Positions 45,166-56,547 of a stretch of DNA of 64,000 nucleotides are shown here, piece after piece. Origin of the DNA: Apricaphanius iberus (taxonomy: Eukaryota; Chordata; Actinopteri; Cyprinodontiformes; Aphaniidae); contig JAPXFQ010002623.1 in NCBI GenBank assembly GCA_028564705.1, forward strand, positions 1,034,001-1,098,000, written 5' to 3'. The translations under genes were made by a program, and so were the position numbers. The number at the start of each line of letters is the position of its first letter. Position 1 is the stretch's first letter. Under the pieces are notes generated by a model. The model was given only the letters and a program-made list of their open reading frames with translations. It searched no databases and was not told the origin of the DNA.

Positions 45166-45783
45166 TTATTTAGAAAAATAAAAAAGTCCTGATCGATTGT
45201 TAGTGTTACGTTTAGGTTTTAACTCCAAACAGTGGTTTGAATCACTTTTATAATGTATTTATTTATTTATTTTTTCAAAAATTTGTTTACATTTTTTAAG
45301 ATAATTAAAGAAAACTATGCATTCCATACTGTACTAAGTTGACAGTTTTTACTAATAGAAATAAATCCTATATGTTTGTGATTATGTAGGGAAAAAAAAT
45401 TCAAACTAGCATCAGTAGACCAATTATGTGCAACTGCGAAATACAACTACTCTACAACTGTGGGCAGACTTATCATATAGAAATGATGCAAAAAGGCTTT
45501 TCCCTCTCTTACTATCTCATCTTACATTGGGACAAATCAAATCAAACGTTATTTATATAGCACAATTCATACAACAAATGCAACTCAAAGTACTTTACAA
45601 ATGAAAATGACCCCACATACCCACATTCCCTCCCATCCCCAGAAATACAAAAGCAACCCGACAACAACACCCCCTCATCACACCCATCCTTCAACACACA
45701 CACACATGCACAAACACACGCTTAAGGACATAAGATCAAATAAAAAACTACTTTCTCCTGAGATATGTATTAATGTCAGTGTG
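45166..45783 (-). mobile_element. Insertion inside block A copy 2, LINE-like 3' end
   Basis: This 618-bp stretch is absent from block A copy 1. It contains gttatttatatagcac followed by caactcaaagtactttac (about 45549-45597), resembling an L2-type 3' end in reverse, and a CA-rich part (45685-45720). It is either a truncated retroposon inserted in copy 2 or sequence deleted from copy 1. Confidence 0.5.
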
Positions 45784-46430
45784 CTGTCAGAGGCCAGGAA
45801 AGGGACACAGCTCTCAGGACCAAAAACAAAATGACATGTAGTTAGGACAAAACTATTATCATGGAGTCTAAAACTCATTAAAACACCCAAACTAAAGGCG
45901 AAGAGGGGGGAAGTAGTCATTGATAAAGTGAAACACAGTTTGAGCAACAGAAGTTGAGAGAAATAAAGAGTAGGCGGAAGACATGAATACCTAGATAAGA
46001 AATACAAGATCTTGATGACGGGAAAAAAATGGGGAAGGTAAAAAGCTGTCAGGAAAGGCAGTCTGTGACAGTTTTTCCAAAGCTTAGCAGCAGTGTGGAT
46101 CAGTGCAAACCAACAAAGCCTAAGCCAAGTAAAGTAGTTGTACCTGTTGTCTTTTAAAAGAATGAGGAACACTTGTTTTTACTGTATGCATTACGTCTAT
46201 ATGGATGCTATCTGTCTGAGCATCAGAAAAACAAAAGGGGTTTCACGGAAAAAAGAACATTCATAATAAAACTTTTCAAAGAAGCTTCCTCTTATTGTCC
46301 GGGAACTGCAATGTAAAAGAATAAAAAACATTCAATGATTGCAGCCACATTTTATGACTACTTGGAAATGAATAGCAGCTGATTCTATAAGAGACTAAAA
46401 ATTTTCACATACAGGTGTTAAGTCCTTTGC
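45784..46430. repeat. Segmental duplication, block A copy 2, second part
   Basis: Corresponds to about 42350-42990, beginning gtcagaggccagg and running through cagctgattcta. Confidence 0.85.
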
Positions 46431-46445
46431 AGGAGTTTTCATACC

Positions 46446-46630
46446 CACACCCACTATCCCCCACACTTTTTTCAGCCATTATAGATATTTAGTGGGTTGA
46501 TGTGCGGTAATGTAGTTTTCCGAGCAGTCTTTAAATGCAAGTGTATACATGCTAACATGGGCAGCAGTGAATCACAGACAGGTCCTGCTGAGCAGAGTAG
46601 CATGTTCTGCAAACCAGCCAGATTCAGCAA
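46446..46630. repeat. Segmental duplication, block B copy 2
   Basis: Matches 44405-44590; here it directly follows block A with about 15 bp between. Confidence 0.85.
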
Positions 46631-46734
46631 AAGACTGCAGGGTTTTCCAAAGGAAAAAAAGGAACCAAAGGAACTATAAGTTGAGTTACGCTGTTGCCTG
46701 CAGAGAGTATTAGCTAAATACTCAGTCCCTACAG

Positions 46735-46985
46735 ACCCCAAAGCGCATTTCAGTCATTCACCCATTCACACACTGATGATGGTAAGCTTAATTGCAGCCA
46801 CAGCTGCTCTGGGGCCACTGACAGAGGCGAGGCTGCCGGACACTGGCGCCACCGGGCCCTCTGACCACCACCAGTAGGCAGCGGGTGAAGTGCCTTGCCA
46901 AGGACACAGCGACTGAGACTGTCAGAGCCAGGGCTTGAACCGGCAACCTTCTGATTACAAGGCGAAGACCCAACTCCCCGTTGCC
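46735..46985 (-). repeat. tRNA-derived SINE, minus strand
   Basis: Read on the minus strand, the head includes CTTGTAATCAGAAGGTTG and the B box GGTTCAAGCCC (about 46933-46943). The body has the agtggccccagagcagc region and the far end the cacacactgatg-type segment. Related copies are at 7150-7392 and 52915-52985. Pol III transcription is implied by the tRNA-type box, but the A box is damaged. Confidence 0.7.
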
Positions 46986-47257
46986 CCTAATCTGTAGTTG
47001 TTAAACTTTCCAAGTCCACTCCAAAGAACAACTGAGACTGACATTTGAATTCAGTTATTAGTTGCTACTGGGGAGGTGGTACTTGTAACCATTCATTTAT
47101 AGTAATAATGACAAAAATGTCTTAAACTGCTATTAATATTGCTAGTAAATAAGACTTATAATACAACAGTAAATAAATGGTTCTCTAGCCACCAGGGAAA
47201 GGTGCGATTGAATGCAAAAGGATGATGAATTAAGTTTAATTAATACTACTCCGTTTT

Positions 47258-47976
47258 TACAGAGACGGATTGACGCAACACCATTATCTGTCAACGGAAG
47301 AGCTCTCCATCACCTACGCAACGACAGATGGAATAGAGGTCCGTTTTAAAACGATCCGTCTCCATCAACGGAGAGCGTGTGATTGCCTTAGATTGGTCAG
47401 TTCAAAAACAGCCATAGATCATGTCACCAGAACGGGGCTCTATAATTGCTGTAATCAGTAGTCAAAGCAGCGTTTGGTCCCTACATGCTTTGTATAGAAA
47501 TGATAATTTATCTAATTTGATGTTTTGGCAATTTTGAACACAAGGAGGCGTAGGAAAACAACAAAAAAGGCTGCTGTGTTTGTTTCAATGCGTTTTTAGT
47601 GTTGAGTGTTCAATGAGTTGTACTTCTAGTAAAAAGCTTTACACCAAATCAAAACTTACTTTCTGTCGTCCATTACTCCTTGAGGGGCAAAAGCATTCAC
47701 AGACTGAAGAAAAAAACTGAAACAACGCTGCATTAGAAGGCAGATAGCAAGCATAGCCGCAATGAAAACTTAGCATCCCCTACTGTCCTGCTCGAGAATT
47801 GCTTTGCAACTCTGGGAAATCAATGGAGCACCGAGAGAAAGAAACAGAAAACCATAAAAGAAAAACTTCTCCATCAATACGTCTGCGTGCAGCTTAGTTT
47901 ATACTTCTCTGTCTCCGTCGAAACGGATTGATGCAGCTGGGTGCAAACTTGCTGCCGGGAAGTATAAACTAGGCTT
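47258..47976. mobile_element. Possible Harbinger-like non-autonomous element
   Basis: The right end carries AGCTTAGTTTATACTTCTC (47892-47910) and its near-inverse gggaagtataaactaggctt (47957-47976), a terminal sequence type common in fish Harbinger MITEs. The word acggattgaygca occurs at about 47266 and 47925, and its inverse near 47353, and CpG is enriched. The left boundary is approximate. Confidence 0.4.
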
Positions 47977-49115
47977 GAGATGATGACTAAGGGCTTGAAT
48001 ACAACTATATCTGTTTAGGACAAAGAATTTTAAGTCTCAAAGTGTTAAATGTACAACACATGTTACTGTAGATCTGAGCAATCTAAACTATTTTTTTCTC
48101 TCAGCATGACTTTTTTTTCAAACAAGGCAACAGTATAAGTTTATAATTTAGTGATTAATTTTAAATCAAAACGGAAGAGCTGAAGATTTTTATTTTTTAC
48201 ACAGAACCAGTTTGGTTCTGCAAAAGACCTGCTATGTGCGGAAATGTATTGTTTTAAGATACATTGTTTATTTTGTTAAAAGAATCTGTGTAAAATGATA
48301 AGGGTGACAAAGCAATGATTCATGAACTGTCAAAATAAAAAAAGCCTGTATGCAGTGCAGTGTTGACATTTTCTTGGCATCTACCTTTCACATAATTTCC
48401 ACTGAAGTTACATCATTTGTTATCATTAGGCTTGTTATGTATAGAAAAACTGTTGTCATAGCTTTCAAATACAAAAAGGCTAGAATACCAATTGTCTGCC
48501 ACATATTTAAGCTCACACTGAAGGCAATAATACCATGATGTTGCTGACAAACAGTTAAACTTATCAATGTGTTGCGTTTCAGAATGTTTGAGCCCTTACA
48601 TAACCTGCACTCTGCCCCAACTCTTTTTTAATCTTAATTTAATTTTATTGATAAAACAAAAAAAGATTAAAATAATCGGGCTTGACTCAGTTCAAAATTG
48701 TTTTTCAGCAGATTCAGTGTTCAGCAGAATATATATCTGACACACAATCATGAATACTAAGATAAGACAGAACAATCATACAACACAAAAAAGAAGCATG
48801 ATGAGGGGAAGTTATGAAGCTACCCCTTTTAGTGGTTACAGTTGTAATTGCTTTATTAAATAAAGAACAAATGTTTGCTTTTACATAGTCTTAGTGATGA
48901 TTTACTCCTGATATCGTGCGGGGTCTCATTCCAGATTTAGTAAGCACATGAAAAAAGACCTCTGGCAATAGGAGTTCCTGAAGGCTTGTAAAGGCAGAAG
49001 TCCATTTGTTGCAGATCTAGTGACTTGCTCGGACCTTGAGTTGTGTTTTGGGACCAACGCAGTAAGGCCTGCTGAGGTGTGTCCTTTTATTATTTGATGA
49101 TAAAGGTTAATTACT
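47977..49115. other. Intronic DNA upstream of the LINE
   Basis: No exon supported. 48930-49080 (agcacatgaaaaaagacctc and following) resembles decayed LINE-derived sequence, into which the younger LINE at 49116 may have inserted. Confidence 0.35.
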
Positions 49116-49117
49116 AA

Positions 49118-49128
49118 AAGATGGCGCC
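49118..49128 (+). promoter_or_regulatory. YY1-like initiator at the LINE 5' end
   Basis: AAGATGGCGCC matches the YY1 core (AAGATGGC) that positions transcription start in several LINE families. It includes the presumed start codon ATG 49121 and marks the 5' end of the element. Confidence 0.5.
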
Positions 49129-50119
49129 GAGGATGGCAGCCGTGGTGCTTTCGTGCGCTCTGTTTTATTTGTTCTTGTGCGTTAACTGTTCGTCTGCGTG
49201 CTCTTATACCCGCGTGGAGCTTCTGGACATTAGAACTACCACCCCTACGGACTTATTACCAGTTTTTTTTAGCATCAGCTGCGGACCTGGTCCATTTTTT
49301 GACCAAAAGAGGGAAACGGCGCCGTGGAAAGCGAGCGGGTTCACTCGTCCGCCTGCGCAGACGGGGCGCGCGCACGCCTTTACCTGGCAGCTTTCTCTCA
49401 AACGTCCGCTCACTTCCCAACAAGATGGACGAACTAGCGCTGCTGATGAGAAGTAACAAGGACTTTTCCTCGTCTTGTGTTTTGTGCTTCACGGAGACGT
49501 GGCTCTCCAACAAAACAAAAGGCGGTGGCGTTTGCTCTACATCAACAGCAGCTGGTGCACGGATGTGACTGTCATCTCCCAACACTGCGCTCCTTATCTG
49601 GAATATCTTTTCATTCACTGTAAGCCTTTTTATTCACCGCGTGAGATCGCTTCATTCATTCTGGTGGCTGCCTACATTCCGCCGAGCGCGGACGTGCACG
49701 AGGCTCAGCGCACGCTTGCAGGCCAGATATTACATGCGGAGCGGTCTTTTCCGGACTCTCTTGTTATCGTGCTTGGTGACTTTAACAAGGGAAACCTGAG
49801 CCAGGAATTACCAAAGTATAGACAGTTCATTAAATGCCCGACCAGAGAGGAGAACACGTTGGATCAATGCTACACTACAGTCAGCAGAGCGTATCATGCT
49901 GTGCCACGCGCTGCCCTCGGACTATCAGATCACGTGATGGTGCACCTAATTCCCTCATACCGACAGAGACTGAAATTGGCCAAGCCTGCGGTGATAACAA
50001 CAAGGAAATACACCTCTGAAGCTGTGGAGGAGCTGCGCTCATGTTGGGAGACGACAGACTGGGGAGCGTTTGGAGCAGCCACGGATAATCTGGACGGACA
50101 CTGTGACCTCATACATTGA
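49121..50119 (+). pseudogene. LINE ORF2 endonuclease part, frameshifted
   Basis: Frame 1 (49121 to about 49300) begins MAPRMAAVVLSCALFYL with a hydrophobic stretch. A shift near 49300 leads to frame 2, with FLSNVRSLPNKMDELALL and CFTETWLSN (the endonuclease N-terminal motif and catalytic Glu). About 25 residues normally found after this point are missing, and KGGGVC follows directly. A one-base shift at about 49535 opens the third segment, with LYINSSW, VIVLGDFN and GLSDHVMVHL (the later Asp/Asn and SDH motifs). A final shift near 50095 restores the RT frame. The active-site motifs can all be read, but not in one frame. Confidence 0.85.
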
Positions 50120-51971
50120 GTTCAATGAGACGCGCATCATCCCAACGCGCACCAGGATTTGTTATAACAATGACAAGCCCTGGTTCACACCCAAGCTCCG
50201 GCGCCTACGTGAGGAAAAGGAAGTAGTGCGGCGGAGCGAGGACTGGAGTACATACAGACGAGCAAAGTACCAGTTCAGCAGTGAAGTGAGAAGAGCAAAA
50301 TCTGTGTACTCCAACCGTATACAGGAACACTTTAGCTCCAATGACTCTGCAGCCGTGTGGAGGGGGTTGAGGGCTCTCACAAACTACAAGCCCAAAGCCC
50401 CCCAGGCCCTGAACGACCGGACACTCGCCCAGGGCCTGAATACACACTACTGCCGCTTTGAACAGCCGTCTGCTCCTCACACCTCTGCTCCCCCCACCAT
50501 CACCCCAACCATCAACGACCCCAGCACTTCATCAAAGGACTCCTCAGACCCCCCCTCCTCCCCCCCTGCCCTCTCCATCCAGGAGGAGGATGTGCGCCGA
50601 CAGTTCTTGAGGCTGAACAGGAGGAAGGCCCCCGGGCCGGACGGTGTCTCCCCCTCCACCCTGAGACACTGCGCGGATCAGCTGGCCACCGTGTTCACGG
50701 ACATTTTCATCACCTCCCTGGCGCTCTGTCGCGTGCCGTCCTGCTTCAAAACCTCCACCATCGTCCCTGTCCCCAAAAAGCCACGGATCACAGGACTTAA
50801 TGACTACAGGCCGGTGGCGCTGACGTCTGTGGTCATGAAGTCATTTGAGCGCTTGGTTCTGCCCCACCTCAAGTACATCACCGCCCCCCTCCTGGACCCA
50901 CTGCAGTTCGCCTACAGAGCCAACAGGTCTGTGGATGATGCAGTGAACCTGGCCCTCCATTTCATCCTGGAGCATCTGGACTCCCCAGGAACCTACGCCA
51001 GGATCCTGTTTGTGGACTTCAGCTCTGCCTTCAACACCATCCTCCCGGGACTGCTACGAGACAAGCTCTACCAGCTCAGCGTGCCCGACTCCCTCTGCAG
51101 GTGGATCACTGACTTCCTGTCGGACCGGAGACAGCACGTGCGGTTGGGGAAGATTGTCTCGGACAATCGGACTACAAACACTGGGACTCCTCAGGGCTGT
51201 GTACTCTCCCCCTGGCACTTCTCGCTGTATACAAACTGCTGCACCTCCAGTCACCAGTCCGTAAAGCTGATCAAGTTTGCGGACGACACCACCCTCATCG
51301 GACTTATCTCAGACGGTGATGAGTCCGCCTACAGGAGAGAGGTGGACCGGCTGGCTTCTTGGTGCAGTCACAACAACCTGGAGCTGAACGCCCAGAAGAC
51401 AGTGGAGATGATCATGGACTTCAGGAAAGTCACAGCCGCACCGTATCCCCTCACCCTGATGGACTCTCCCACCCCCATCTCCATCGTGTACTCCTTCCGT
51501 TTCCTGGGCACCACCATCACCCAGGACCTCAAGTGGGAGCCAACCATCAGCTCCCTCATCAAGAAGGCCCAGCAGAGGATGTACTTCCTGCGGCAGCTGA
51601 GGAAAATCAAAGTGCCGACCGAGATGCTGGTGCAGTTCTACACGGCCATCATCGAGTCCATCCTCACCTCCTCCATCACCGTGTGGTTCCCCGGCGCCGC
51701 AGACCGGGACAAACACCGACTGCAGCGCATCGTGCGTGCTGCTGAGAAGGTGATTGGTTGCAGGCTCCCATCCCTCCGGGACCTGTTCTCCTCCAGGACC
51801 CGGAGGCGTGTGGGTTGGATCACAGCTGACTCTTCTCACCCTGGACACCGACTATTCTCCCTCCTCCCCTCAGGCAGGAGGCTACGGTCCATCCAGACCC
51901 ACACCTCCCGCCACCTGAACAGTTTCTTCCCCTCCGCCATCAGACTCATGAACAATAACAAGACCCGATAG
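50070..51971 (+). CDS. LINE reverse transcriptase, open 633-codon frame
   Basis: Copies LINE RNA at a nicked target site. Visible motifs are RKAPGPDGVSP (about residues 187-197), DYRPVALTSVVMKSFE, LDPLQFAYRANRSVDDAV, FVDFSSAF with catalytic Asp at residue 316, GTPQGCVLSP at 372-381, and FADD at 403-406 with both catalytic Asp present. The thumb/C-terminal region ends in IRLMNNNKTR. After GCVLSP the usual LLFSLYTND is WHFSLYTNC, two changes in a conserved stretch that may impair activity. The true protein would start upstream in the endonuclease; the first ATG of this frame (50070) is only where the frame opens. Upstream frameshifts disable the whole ORF. Confidence 0.85.
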   Translation: MEQPRIIWTDTVTSYIEFNETRIIPTRTRICYNNDKPWFTPKLRRLREEKEVVRRSEDWSTYRRAKYQFSSEVRRAKSVYSNRIQEHFSSNDSAAVWRGLRALTNYKPKAPQALNDRTLAQGLNTHYCRFEQPSAPHTSAPPTITPTINDPSTSSKDSSDPPSSPPALSIQEEDVRRQFLRLNRRKAPGPDGVSPSTLRHCADQLATVFTDIFITSLALCRVPSCFKTSTIVPVPKKPRITGLNDYRPVALTSVVMKSFERLVLPHLKYITAPLLDPLQFAYRANRSVDDAVNLALHFILEHLDSPGTYARILFVDFSSAFNTILPGLLRDKLYQLSVPDSLCRWITDFLSDRRQHVRLGKIVSDNRTTNTGTPQGCVLSPWHFSLYTNCCTSSHQSVKLIKFADDTTLIGLISDGDESAYRREVDRLASWCSHNNLELNAQKTVEMIMDFRKVTAAPYPLTLMDSPTPISIVYSFRFLGTTITQDLKWEPTISSLIKKAQQRMYFLRQLRKIKVPTEMLVQFYTAIIESILTSSITVWFPGAADRDKHRLQRIVRAAEKVIGCRLPSLRDLFSSRTRRRVGWITADSSHPGHRLFSLLPSGRRLRSIQTHTSRHLNSFFPSAIRLMNNNKTR

Positions 51972-52343
51972 TTCACTTAAAGACCCATGTAGGATAGAAC
52001 CATCTGCACTACGTAACTTTATTTTACTGCACTGTGTGGTCTGATCACACTTAGATCTGCTGCTGTCATTCACCTGCACATCTGTGAATGGAACCCTGCT
52101 GCTGTTCTCATGTTAAAAGGGATGTTTATCTTTTCATTGTTCTTTTATATACATACAGATTATAAAATTTATACAGACTTTAGCCTTATGGCTCATTCTT
52201 TTTATTTTATTTTTTATTTTATTTTTTTATTTTTTTATTTTATTTTATTTTATTTTTACTTATGTTAAATGTTTTATGTGCACAACTGTACCGAAAAAAA
52301 TTCCTAGTTTGTGAACTTGTTCTCAAACAATGGCAATAAAACC
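51972..52343 (+). other. LINE 3' UTR
   Basis: Follows the RT stop. It contains a T-rich TTTTA repeat (52197-52257) and ends at the AATAAA-type word (52335-52340) just before the tail repeats. Confidence 0.75.
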
Positions 52344-52369
52344 GATTCTGATTCTGATTCTGATTCTGA
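52344..52369 (+). repeat. LINE tail repeat (GATTCT)4
   Basis: Four exact GATTCT units followed by GA. Such short repeats replace poly(A) at the 3' ends of CR1/L2-type LINEs and are thought to guide target-primed reverse transcription. Confidence 0.8.
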
Positions 52370-52914
52370 ATTCCATGACTTATCATTTGATTGTAGCAGT
52401 GCAGAGTAACGGTGAATCCAGCTCAGAGTCCAGAGTATTGTATTTGCTGAACAACTTCATTTTTTGCAAGTCATCAAATAGGAATAAAATACGACAGAGT
52501 GGAAATAATGATTGCATGAAGATATGTTTTAGAGACAGAGAGAGACATATATGGTCGGATTTTACTACACTGTAAACCCTAATAAGTTGACAGAAGTCAA
52601 AAATGATTACACAAAATGTTTTAATTTAACATAAAATAAAAATTACATTTGCAGTTGAATTATCTAAATGTTATCTTATGAATATTGAGATTCTCAACTT
52701 ATAATTAGGAAGTAATACACCCCAAAAAAATTGTTTTAAGTCATTTAATGTGGAAGCTAGCAAAATCTGATTTTTTTTATTTTTATACATTACTTCACTA
52801 AATCAAATAGGACGAGTGATGTAAACTCTAAATTGACCTATAGACCACTAAATAAAATGGCCTACATTTTGCATAGCACAATTTATGTCAGAAGAATACA
52901 AAGGGTTTGATACT
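52370..52914. other. Intronic DNA after the LINE
   Basis: AT-rich, nothing recognised. Confidence 0.4.
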
Positions 52915-52985
52915 ATATTCAGTAATACACACACTGATGATGATAGGCAGCTTTGTAGCCACTGCTGCCCTGGGGCAGATTGACA
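52915..52985 (-). repeat. SINE fragment (same family as 46735-46985)
   Basis: cacacactgatgatgatagg and gccactgctgccctggggc match the body end of the SINE; the tRNA-like head is missing. Confidence 0.5.
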
Positions 52986-53539
52986 AAAGTGTAGCTGCTA
53001 TTCTTTCTGCGCTACAAAACATCAAAGCAGGTAAACCAGAAGTTGTTGTTTTTTTTTTTTTACTGGTTCATTTCAAAACCTACTTACATCCACATGCTTA
53101 CAGACCACAATATGATATTATAATAAGCAGTTCCGGTATGTTGTGTTCCTGCACTTCTTCTGCAGAAGAAGGACACAAAGAACACAGCACAGTTAAAAAC
53201 AAGTTAAAAAAAAAGGGACCTTAACTGGCAACCCACTTGTTCTCGGATGAAGTCCTACCACCTGAGTCATGGTTTCAAACTACCCTTCTTAGTCAGTGAC
53301 TCCTCCTCCTTCTTCAATGAACACAGTCACATGACTCATAACTTTCGATACCAAGACTTCATTTACTCACAATTTAATTCCATTAAACATATAACTACAG
53401 TGAAAGTTGAATCAGCTTATAATCTTTAAGATGGCTTGACTTTGTTGCTACTTTTGATTCCAATCATCATGCAACTTTTGAGTTCACTGTACTATTACGG
53501 TTTACAGTGTATAAACATACAACTTTTGATGTACTTTCT

Positions 53540-53769
53540 GGCTAGAGTTTAGACATGTTTGGAATAAATGAGATGTGAGTCAAGCAATACCCCCAAATAC
53601 TTGCATGTAGAGACAACTCAAAGTTTACTCTATGTCTAGAAAAGGGTAATGGGAATGGATATGAATCACTGTGATCATGCTGGGGGGAAGGACAAGAATG
53701 TAATTTTAATCTATAAAGCCCTTAGAGTTGCAAACTTTCTATGAAAAGCAATTTATAAATAATTATAAA

Positions 53770-53806
<37 letters not shown>

Positions 53807-53810
53807 CGAA
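53540..53810. repeat. Decayed LINE-like segment with ATTG microsatellite
   Basis: 53705-53770 (ctataaagcccttagagttg, then atttataaataatt) resembles the L2-type 3' end seen at 37110-37165. It leads into about eight ATTG units (53772-53803) that may be its expanded tail. Confidence 0.45.
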
Positions 53811-56547
53811 TCAATGGTTTCACATCTTTCCAAATACTATTGTCTCTGTAGAATGCAGAGTAAATCTATGGGTTGTTTTTTTTTTTTTTTTGTTTGTTTT
53901 TGTAACAATTTGACTAAATTATAGGTATCAGTTTATTAAAAGCATGGGATTTAAGTAAAAATGAAGCTAATTTAGGGGGTTTAGGGATGACGGATTTATG
54001 TTTCATCTGTAATACTGTGCAAACACAGAGACACTGGTCAAGAATGGGCTAAGATATATTTGCTGCACACTTTGGTTAAGTACAGAGACAGAATGAAAGT
54101 GGGCGATGATACCATCCAAAAGTCACAGAGGCAGAGAATGTCAAAGCCCCAGCGTTATTGATTATTATAGATGTCTCGGAACTGCTTGGTCACAACAGAT
54201 CGGAGCAGAGTTTGTTTGAAATGTTATATTTTAGTAAATAATGAGCAACATGTGTTTGTTACCAAACAAACGGAACTTATACTTTTATTCAAATGCCTTA
54301 TAACACACCACCAAGAAGGAAATACATCAACAACCATCGCGGAAGAAATCTGTTCAGGGTTGTTAGATCATGAAACCAAAATGAAATCTATTAAACTATG
54401 ACGAAACACGTTATTTGAAAATGTAACCAGTCTGTGCAGATTTGAGCATCCCAGCATCATTATTTAGGGTCAAATATGTACAGTGTTCAGAGAACTTGCA
54501 AAACACCCAAGGCTTTTGTCTCTAAAGACCTACTGTAAGTTAGCACATTAAATATTCAAGTCCATGACAAGATAGATAGATCAAGTAATGTTTATACTGA
54601 AGGAATGCCAGGCTGAAGCCACTTCTATGCAAAAAATGGGGCAGTACAATTTTGTTGTACCCTGGGACATGAAACAATGTCATTCAAACCAGTGAGAATA
54701 AAGCAGATATATTTTACCATAACACAAAACATAATGTTTGAAAAAAGCTTTGCACCTCAGTTTTTAAGTCAGCTTTATCCCTGATAGTCAAGTGTGCGTC
54801 TATCTGTCACAAATTGGACCATAAACAGAACAATGATCCCAAAGATGGCAGTAATTAATTCACATAATGGCTGAAAAAGAAAACAATCATGGTGTTGCCA
54901 TGACCAGGACAAAGTTCAGGTCAACCTGACTGAAGTTGTGTGCTTAATAGAGCTCTGAAGATATGAATGTCTGCCAACATCAATGAACCAAAACCTGCAT
55001 AGATTAAATTCAGTTGCAATTACTCTTCCAAGGACTTGCGAGACTGGTTATTGGTCAAGTTAAGAAACTTTATATTTGCTTGTTTTCTTTAACTGTGGCT
55101 GTAAGATTTGTATGATGCTAAAAGTGTACATGTATAGTTGTTGTACTTGTCTGTGAGCTGAACTGCACAAGATTGGACAAAAGAATAAAAAAAGTGGACT
55201 GAGTAATCTGTACTTCAAAATGTTGAGGGTTTTTTAAGCACGCCAACTTCCTTCTCTTATCGCTTGCATGCATGCCAGTCTCTTTCCATCTCTCTCTATT
55301 TGTGCTTGTACTTGTGCACATTTTCCCAGTGTTCAATTGATTCAAAATCTATTTTCTCTATTCAGACAAAATGAAACCATTGCTCAAACCTTAAACTCTA
55401 TAATCCGGGCATTAAAGCATCTGCGCTCGGTACGAGAACAGCTATCTGACCCACAGCTTTGTGGGTTAAGTGGTAGTTTTAAAGCACAGGCAGAGCAGTA
55501 AATGACAGCAGACCAGAAAAGAAGGAGGATGTGCAGGAACATTATCGGATCTGAAGCTGATATTATCTGTCGTGACTTGAACATCAGAGAGAAACACTGA
55601 GATGAAAGGCTTCACTTGACGGCTGGAAAGATAAATGCTTGTAATAACACTCTTTATGGATGTTGGGTACTAAAACATTCAGACTCTTACTTTGTAATAA
55701 ATCAGTTAACTTCAGTGAATTTGCCTTGAACATCTTTGAGTTGTATCTGTCAGGTTGATATTTCCCATCTTCCAACAACTTGAAATGCTAATGATCATGT
55801 CCAAAAATTATTTTTCAATATTAGCTAAATTTAATAAACTCAAAACAAGATTTATCCAAAATGCTGTAAAATGACATGGGGCCACTGTGAAGTAAAATTA
55901 AAATTTCTCAAATATCCCTTTTTTTCCCAATATTCTCACTAGAGTATTACAGAACGATTCTATAAAGCTGTCACCGCTACATTTACCCCAAGAAGCTCCT
56001 GGCTCATTCAAAAATCACCGCAGGAAAACCATCTGCCCAATAATTTTCTACCAGTAACTGTGATATTTGAGTTTAACCCCTACACTTAAACACTCATATA
56101 AATTCATAATCATGACTCCAATTTCTAGACCGTCAAGGGAGGTAGAGTAGAGCACTCTTTACCGCCAATATACGATAAATGGAAGGAAAGGAGGACCGGT
56201 AGGGTTTGCCTGCTCACGGCTTGATGTAGACATCTCCTCTAACCTGAATTATCATTAATGACAGAGGGGCCACAACCCTGAATAACATGAAAGAACCTTT
56301 CTCCAGAGTAAAAAAAAAACCCCATCAGTTTTTCTCTTTGCACAGACATGGTGTTGCCAAGTATACAAGACTGAGAAGGTCTACAGAGCACAGCATAAGG
56401 GAGCAAATATCCCTCAGGGTCAGGGTCAATGTGGCTATGCGTGTGTCCTAGGTATATCAAAGAGGGTCGTAACTTTTTAATAGGCTATGAACATGCCAAA
56501 AGATATCCCAGATCAGTTCACGAGACAAACCTTAGCTGCATTTCAGT
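53811..56547. other. Intronic DNA, nothing recognised
   Basis: No exon or known repeat supported. Short frames at 54171, 55268 and 56239 show no domain or splice context. Confidence 0.4.

Larger units (their letters stand above)
49116..52369 (+). mobile_element. Near full-length non-LTR retrotransposon (L2/CR1-like)
   Basis: A 3.25-kb element with a start box AAAAGATGGCGCCG, a signal-like N terminus, an apurinic-type endonuclease, a reverse transcriptase, a C-terminal end IRLMNN and a 3' UTR closing in CAATAAAA plus four GATTCT repeats. Tail repeats of this sort rather than poly(A) are typical of CR1/L2-group LINEs. The RT frame is open over 633 codons, but the endonuclease half has frameshifts and an internal deletion, so the copy is inactive as it stands. 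No clear target duplication is seen. Clade assignment within the group is uncertain. Confidence 0.88.

Noticed and set aside
45600..45720. Proline/histidine-rich plus frame at 45601-45834.
   Set aside because: It arises from a CA-rich low-complexity stretch within the insertion in block A copy 2.
51309..51848. 179-codon minus-strand ORF.
   Set aside because: It is the reverse-frame shadow of the LINE reverse transcriptase; GC-rich coding DNA often leaves the antisense open.
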